Shown here piece by piece: positions 60,220-64,000 of a DNA stretch of 64,000 bases. Made by a program: the position numbers and the translations under genes. The number at the start of each line of letters is the position of its first letter. Within the stretch, counting starts at the first letter, position 1. Where the stretch lies: the IMG/VR virus record IMGVR_UViG_3300008108_000041, positions 62,001 to 126,000 of that record, one strand, 5' to 3'. The stretch comes from a virus. The notes beneath the pieces were generated by a model. The model was not told the origin of the DNA, ran no database searches, and saw nothing but the letters and a program-made list of their open reading frames with translations.

Positions 60220-61275
60220 ATGGGAAAACCATTTGACGTAAGTAAGTTTCGTAAGGAAATTACCAAATCAATCGACGGCCTATCGATTGGTTTTAATGAT
60301 CCAACAGACTGGATCTCAACAGGCAACTATGCACTGAACTACCTGATTTCAGGAGACTTTAACCGTGGCATTCCACTGGGCAAGGTAACTGTGTTTGCTG
60401 GAGATTCTGGCGCAGGTAAGAGTTATATCTGCTCGGGCAACATTGTGAAGAACGCACAAGAGCAAGGTATCTTTGTGGTGTTGATTGACAGTGAAAACGC
60501 ACTGGATGAAGATTGGCTCAAGGCACTTGGTGTTGACACAAGTGACAGCAAATTGCTCAAACTAAGCATGGCCATGATTGATGACGTGGCCAAAACTATC
60601 TCCACATTCATGAGCGACTACAAGGCTCTGCCAGATGGCGAGCGGCCCAAGGTCATGTTTGTAATTGACTCACTGGGTATGTTGTTGACACCCACTGATG
60701 TGAATCAGTTTGATGCAGGCGAAATGAAGGGTGATCTAGGACGTAAACCCAAAGCTCTCACCGCCTTGGTGCGTAACTGTGTGAACATGTTTGGTTCATA
60801 CAATGTGGGTTTGGTTTGTACCAACCACACATACGCCTCACAGGATATGTTTGACCCAGACGATAAAATTAGCGGCGGTCAAGGTTTCATTTACGCCTCA
60901 TCAATTGTAGTGGCCATGAAGAAGATGAAACTCAAAGAGGACGAGGACGGCAACAAGATCACTGATGTCATGGGCATACGTGCTGGTTGCAAGGTTATGA
61001 AAACACGCTATGCCAAACCGTTTGAAGGCGTGCAAGTTAAGATTCCTTACACAACAGGTATGAGTCCGTACTCAGGACTAACTGACTTGATTGAGAAAAA
61101 AGGCCTGCTCAAGAAAGAAGGCAACAGTCTGGTGTTTACTACCAGTCATGGTGAAATCATCAAGAAGTTCCGCAAAGGATGGGAACGCAACGATGACAAC
61201 TGCCTTGACACTGTGATGAAAGACTTTGGAAATATCAAGGAAGAGGTAAGTACCGGCGAGGAGGAAGCAGAATGA
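60220..61275 (+). CDS. uvsX: RecA-like recombinase UvsX
   Basis: A 351-residue RecA-fold protein. VTVFAGDSGAGKSYICSGNIV (Walker A near residue 63-71), FVVLIDSENALDEDWLKALG, VMFVIDSLGMLLTPTDVNQFDAGEMKGDLGRKPKALTALVRNC (Walker B and loop 1) and SGGQGFIYASSIVVAMKK (loop 2 region). It forms filaments on single-stranded DNA coated by gp32 and performs strand exchange, priming T4-type recombination-dependent replication. T4 UvsX is about 390 residues. The four-base overlap with the next gene (ATGA) and the gp32, UvsX, UvsY order support a shared replication module. Confidence 0.95.
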   Translation: MGKPFDVSKFRKEITKSIDGLSIGFNDPTDWISTGNYALNYLISGDFNRGIPLGKVTVFAGDSGAGKSYICSGNIVKNAQEQGIFVVLIDSENALDEDWLKALGVDTSDSKLLKLSMAMIDDVAKTISTFMSDYKALPDGERPKVMFVIDSLGMLLTPTDVNQFDAGEMKGDLGRKPKALTALVRNCVNMFGSYNVGLVCTNHTYASQDMFDPDDKISGGQGFIYASSIVVAMKKMKLKEDEDGNKITDVMGIRAGCKVMKTRYAKPFEGVQVKIPYTTGMSPYSGLTDLIEKKGLLKKEGNSLVFTTSHGEIIKKFRKGWERNDDNCLDTVMKDFGNIKEEVSTGEEEAE

Positions 61276-61538
61276 GTGAACATGTGGCAGCAGAAATTTG
61301 GGGAGAGCTCAAGCGTTATGTAAACACAGTTGACCGCAACGAAGCAGCAGAGACTGTGGTTCAAATTCTAATGGACAATGACTGTGACGCTGAAGATATT
61401 CGTAACGCATTCAAAGGTGATTCAGACATCAAACGAGCACTTACTGTATATCTTGACAACGACAAAGATTACTCAGAAGACGACGAAGAAGAGGATCCTG
61501 AAGAAGAGGATCCCAACGAAGACGACTGGGAAAATTAA
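61272..61538 (+). CDS. Small acidic protein between UvsX and UvsY
   Basis: An 88-residue protein with a helical first half (HVAAEIWGELKRYVNTVDRNEAAETVVQILMDNDCDAEDIRNAFKGDSDIKRAL) and an extremely acidic tail of Asp and Glu. Similar small proteins lie between uvsX and uvsY in T4-type cyanophages. A role with the recombination proteins is suggested by place only; the acidic tail could mimic DNA. It is coupled by ATGA to uvsX, and its stop shares one base with the next start. Confidence 0.6.
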   Translation: MSEHVAAEIWGELKRYVNTVDRNEAAETVVQILMDNDCDAEDIRNAFKGDSDIKRALTVYLDNDKDYSEDDEEEDPEEEDPNEDDWEN

Positions 61539-61990
61539 TGTGGTATAGTCGAGTAGTTGCTAATCTTGATGCTATTCCAGATTTTATAGCACACTACGAG
61601 CGTGAAATAACTGACGCTAAAAAAGACTGCCGCATTGCTGGAATTGTTGAAAAAAACATAACAGCACTTCCTGGCATTACTGAGTTTAGATACAACCAGC
61701 TTCAAGAAATTGAAGCTGTGTTGAACTTCCTCAATATCCAACTGCGTAAGATCCGCAGAAAGCATTTCCAAAAGTATCTGGAAGGCTATGCCCGTGCGCT
61801 CACTAGTCGCGACGCAGAAAAGTATGTGGATGGCGAAGATGAAGTGATTGATTACGAAACCATAATCAACGAAGTGGCATACCTACGCAATCGCTGGTTG
61901 GGTATCATGAAGGGTCTGGATACCAAACAGTGGCAAATGGGGCATGTTGTGCGGCTAAGAACTGCTGGCATGGAAGACATCCAGGTGTAA
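61538..61990 (+). CDS. uvsY: Recombination mediator UvsY
   Basis: A 150-residue basic, helical protein with the UvsY layout: FIAHYEREITDAKKDCRIAG, FLNIQLRKIRRKHFQKYLEGYARALTSRDAEKYVDGEDEVIDYETIINEVAYLRNRWLGIMKGLDTKQWQMGHVVRLRTAGMEDIQV. The final part, after a central helical dimer region, matches in order the end of T4 UvsY (ALDAIKSRGFAIKHIQDMRAF). It loads UvsX on gp32-covered DNA and is a hexamer in T4. T4 UvsY is 137 residues. Direct neighbour to uvsX and the small acidic gene. Confidence 0.85.
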   Translation: MWYSRVVANLDAIPDFIAHYEREITDAKKDCRIAGIVEKNITALPGITEFRYNQLQEIEAVLNFLNIQLRKIRRKHFQKYLEGYARALTSRDAEKYVDGEDEVIDYETIINEVAYLRNRWLGIMKGLDTKQWQMGHVVRLRTAGMEDIQV

Positions 61991-61993
61991 ATA
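61986..61993 (+). promoter_or_regulatory. T4-type late promoter motif before the nucleotidyltransferase, leaderless spacing
   Basis: TGTAAATA spans the UvsY stop, five bases before the ATG at 61999. Confidence 0.5.
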
Positions 61994-61998
61994 CCTGC

Positions 61999-62760
61999 AT
62001 GAAAATTGTACTTGTAACTGGCGGCTTTGATCCGCTACACTCTGGGCATATTGCCTATTTCAAAACCGCCCGCACTTTAGGCGACATGCTGATTGTGGGA
62101 CTTAATTCAGACGAATGGCTGACTCGTAAAAAAGGTCGGCCATTCATGCCATGGACGGAAAGATTGTGTGTGATAAACAATCTTGCCATGGTTGACGAAG
62201 TGTACACATTTGACGATGCAGATGGTTCAGCTAAAGAGTTTATCCGACAGGTTCGAGCACACTACCCTGACGCAACGTTGATATTTGCCAATGGTGGTGA
62301 TCGCACTGACAAAAACATTCCTGAAATGGATGTGATAGATAGCAATTTAGAATTTGCATTTGGTGTAGGCGGCGAGGATAAAAAGAATAGCAGTTCATGG
62401 ATTCTTGAAGAATGGAAAAAGCCCAAGACCTCGCGAGCCTGGGGATACTATCGTGTGTTACACGAAGTTGGCGCCAACACCAAACTTAAAGAACTTACTG
62501 TGGCACCCAAAACTTGTTTGAGCATGCAACGGCATGACCGACGATCAGAGTTTTGGTTTGTGGCTGAAGGTGAAGCCACGGTGTACACACTAGATTCCAG
62601 TACAGATAGAGACATCAAAGATCACCTAACTGTGCATGAAGCTACTTGGATCAATCGCAATGAATGGCATCAATTGTGCAACGAAACAGACCGTCCACTC
62701 AAACTGATTGAAATACAGTTTGGGGAAAACTGTGTAGAAGAAGATATCGAACGCCGATGA
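61999..62760 (+). CDS. Nucleotidyltransferase-cupin fusion protein
   Basis: A 253-residue fusion. Residues 1-130 form a cytidylyltransferase-like domain: VTGGFDPLHSGH (HxGH at 14-17), VGLNSDEWLTRKKGRPFMPWTERL, FANGGDRTDKNIPEMDV. Residues about 150-250 are a cupin of the type that ends mannose-6-phosphate isomerase/GDP-mannose pyrophosphorylase: RAWGYYRVLHEVGANTKLKELTVAPKTCLSMQRHDRRSEFWFVAEGEATVY. The pair should activate and fold a sugar phosphate, probably making a CDP- or GDP-linked sugar. The start at 61999 is chosen because it follows the UvsY stop and a late motif; an earlier in-frame start at 61930 lies inside uvsY. It overlaps the next gene in ATGA. Confidence 0.85.
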   Translation: MKIVLVTGGFDPLHSGHIAYFKTARTLGDMLIVGLNSDEWLTRKKGRPFMPWTERLCVINNLAMVDEVYTFDDADGSAKEFIRQVRAHYPDATLIFANGGDRTDKNIPEMDVIDSNLEFAFGVGGEDKKNSSSWILEEWKKPKTSRAWGYYRVLHEVGANTKLKELTVAPKTCLSMQRHDRRSEFWFVAEGEATVYTLDSSTDRDIKDHLTVHEATWINRNEWHQLCNETDRPLKLIEIQFGENCVEEDIERR

Positions 62761-63443
62761 AAGATATTATACCAGTATTTGTAGGATACGATCCTAGAGA
62801 AGCAATTGCATATCACACCTGCGTAAATTCTATTATTCGAAATTCAAGCAGACCTGTTGCAATCATTCCAGTTGCACTTAATTTGTTCAAGGACTACAGC
62901 GAAACACACACAGACGGCAGCAATCACTTTATCTACACACGATTTCTTGTGCCACATCTCATGCAACACATAGGTTGGGCAATATTCATTGACGGTGATA
63001 TGATTGTGCGTGGAGACATTGCAGAACTTTGGAACTTGCGAGATGCTTATTCAGATGTAATGGTAGTCAAACATGACTATAAAACCAAGATGACTGAAAA
63101 GTATTTAGGGGCCAAGAACGAAGACTATCCACGCAAAAACTGGTCCAGTGTGATACTGTGGAATTGTAACAGTTATCCTAACCGAAAACTTACTCCTGAG
63201 TTTGTGCAAAAAGCTACAGGTGCTGAGTTGCATAGATTCACATGGTTGGATGATGCTCGCATAGGCGAACTGCCTAAAGAATGGAATTGGTTGCCCGATG
63301 AATACGGGCCAAACCCCGACGCCAAGCTCTTGCACTATACCTTGGGCACTCCATGCTTTCACGAGTTTGCTGACACTCCACAAGGTAACGAGTGGCACAA
63401 GGAACGCTTACTAACAGAATATTGTCAACAGAGAGATATATGA
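62757..63443 (+). CDS. Glycosyltransferase (GT-A, GT8-like)
   Basis: A 228-residue enzyme. IPVFVGYDPREAIAYHTCVNSIIRNSS begins the nucleotide-binding fold, FIDGDMIVRGDIAELW (about residue 78) contains Asp-Gly-Asp for metal binding and LLHYTLGTPCFHEF (about 190) matches the later loop of GT8-like enzymes. It would transfer a sugar from a nucleotide donor, perhaps the one prepared by the preceding fusion. Its acceptor is unknown. Both the start and the stop overlap neighbours in ATGA, so the three genes are read together. Confidence 0.8.
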   Translation: MKDIIPVFVGYDPREAIAYHTCVNSIIRNSSRPVAIIPVALNLFKDYSETHTDGSNHFIYTRFLVPHLMQHIGWAIFIDGDMIVRGDIAELWNLRDAYSDVMVVKHDYKTKMTEKYLGAKNEDYPRKNWSSVILWNCNSYPNRKLTPEFVQKATGAELHRFTWLDDARIGELPKEWNWLPDEYGPNPDAKLLHYTLGTPCFHEFADTPQGNEWHKERLLTEYCQQRDI

Positions 63444-64000
63444 GTGAAGAAGATGAAGAACTGTTAGCACCATTACCTCAGCATGTTTTAGACATGGTGC
63501 CTCCTGACATACACAAATTGTTTAGAGATATCTTAAAGTATCGAGTTGATGCTGCTGGCGAATACTATGGTGTCACAGCAGATACTTTAATTCAATCCAT
63601 ACATGGCCTAAAACAAGATACAGTTGCAGCTATTGCCACAGAACCAGGAGATTTCAAGTATAAGGAAAAAGGACACATGTACGATCCCATACTACAAAGT
63701 TTTGTACAAGGGGCTGGCGGAAGAATCAGCAATTGGACAAAAGAAGAAAATAACATGACTCCGGTGGTACTACGAGGTATTACCAAACGCAAAGAGATGG
63801 CAGTGTGCAAACAGCAAGGCAGAGATTTCTACTATCTTGACACTGGTTATTTTGGTAATGGTAAGAAAAAAACATTTCACCGCATCACCAAAAATGATGT
63901 GCAAAATTTTGGGCCCATAATTGACAGACCAGGCGACCGAGTTGCTAAGTGCAATCTTCAACTTACAAAATTTAGACAAGACGGCGCCAAAATTTTGTTG
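63440..64000 (+). CDS. Unrecognised protein, incomplete at the window end
   Basis: At least 187 residues; the frame is still open at 64000. It begins SEEDEELLAPLPQHVLDMVPPDIHKLFRDIL, and continues with a positively charged middle (QGAGGRISNWTKEENNMTPVVLRGITKRKEM, DFYYLDTGYFGNGKKKTFHRITKNDVQNFGPIIDRPGDRVAKCN). The segments FYYLDTGYF, WHR/FHRITKN and RPGDR recall a family of unnamed proteins in phage and bacterial surface-polysaccharide loci. The start overlaps the glycosyltransferase stop (ATGA), so a glycan role is plausible but unsupported by a catalytic motif. Confidence 0.6.
   Translation, partial: MSEEDEELLAPLPQHVLDMVPPDIHKLFRDILKYRVDAAGEYYGVTADTLIQSIHGLKQDTVAAIATEPGDFKYKEKGHMYDPILQSFVQGAGGRISNWTKEENNMTPVVLRGITKRKEMAVCKQQGRDFYYLDTGYFGNGKKKTFHRITKNDVQNFGPIIDRPGDRVAKCNLQLTKFRQDGAKILL

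Noticed and set aside
61930-61998. Longer start of the nucleotidyltransferase inside uvsY
   Set aside because: The added 23 residues (Cys and Gly rich) are read out of frame within uvsY and precede the natural start of the fold; the ATG at 61999 follows the late motif.
1-64000. tRNA genes, rRNA, insertion sequences, integrase or attachment sites
   Set aside because: None were recognised on either strand. The window reads as a lytic T4-type phage segment.

Overview
This window is a piece of a tailed bacteriophage genome of the T4 type (contractile-tailed myovirus), not a host chromosome. Genes on both strands are tightly packed, with no gene-free stretch over 300 bases. The T4 set is recognisable: prohead core (gp68-like), prohead protease gp21, scaffold gp22, major capsid gp23, neck and tail-completion proteins gp13, gp14 and gp15, sheath gp18, tube gp19, a second tube-like protein, head-completion gp4-like nuclease, terminase gp16 and gp17, single-strand binding protein gp32, and recombination proteins UvsX and UvsY. 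Many of the unnamed proteins resemble those of marine and freshwater cyanophage- or pelagiphage-type T4 relatives, but no photosynthesis gene is visible. The host cannot be named; a Gram-negative aquatic bacterium is an inference.

Layout. 1-4230: capsid assembly block ending in a strong terminator after gp23. 4248-25933: virion fibre region with a mini fibre protein, a reverse-strand TPR/glycosyltransferase-like gene, a DUF115/sialyltransferase-like gene, and a run of very large proteins built from short Gly-Asn-Ile/Val-Thr-Gly-Gly-Asn repeats, one of them broken by a frame disruption near 11071-11096. 25930-29122: reverse-strand block with Nudix hydrolase, gp15 and gp14. 29143-35906: small genes under host-type promoters, a conserved unknown, a radical SAM/SGNH pair, gp13, a DexA-like exonuclease, a glycan-enzyme-like unknown, a dNMP kinase and an HNH protein. 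36002-46570: gp18, gp19, tube paralogue, gp4, gp16, and several proteins that look packaged inside the head. 46613-48638: adhesin-like protein and a secreted nuclease. 48657-54784: seven overlapping genes (two twitch-type radical SAM enzymes, an iron oxygenase-like protein, two SGNH-fold proteins, a glycosyltransferase-like protein, a GDP-mannose 3,5-epimerase-like enzyme). 54789-59022: gp17 and a large head-associated protein. 59023-64000: gp32, UvsX, UvsY, then a nucleotidyltransferase-cupin fusion, a glycosyltransferase and an incomplete gene.

How it works together. The structural genes build head, neck, tail and fibres; gp32/UvsX/UvsY form the recombination-replication core; the dNMP kinase and exonuclease supply and recycle nucleotides. 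Scattered sugar and radical-SAM genes probably modify a surface (virion fibres or host envelope) or make a small modified molecule. T4-type late promoter motifs (xxTAAATA, best TATAAATA) precede many transcription units on both strands, and in about ten cases the start codon lies only 4-7 bases beyond the motif, suggesting leaderless messages. Three or four host-type -35/-10 promoters with exact 17-base spacers are also visible.

The best candidate for an undescribed system is the seven-gene overlapping cassette at 48657-54784, with echoes at 30939-32520, 33879-34952 and 61999-64000.
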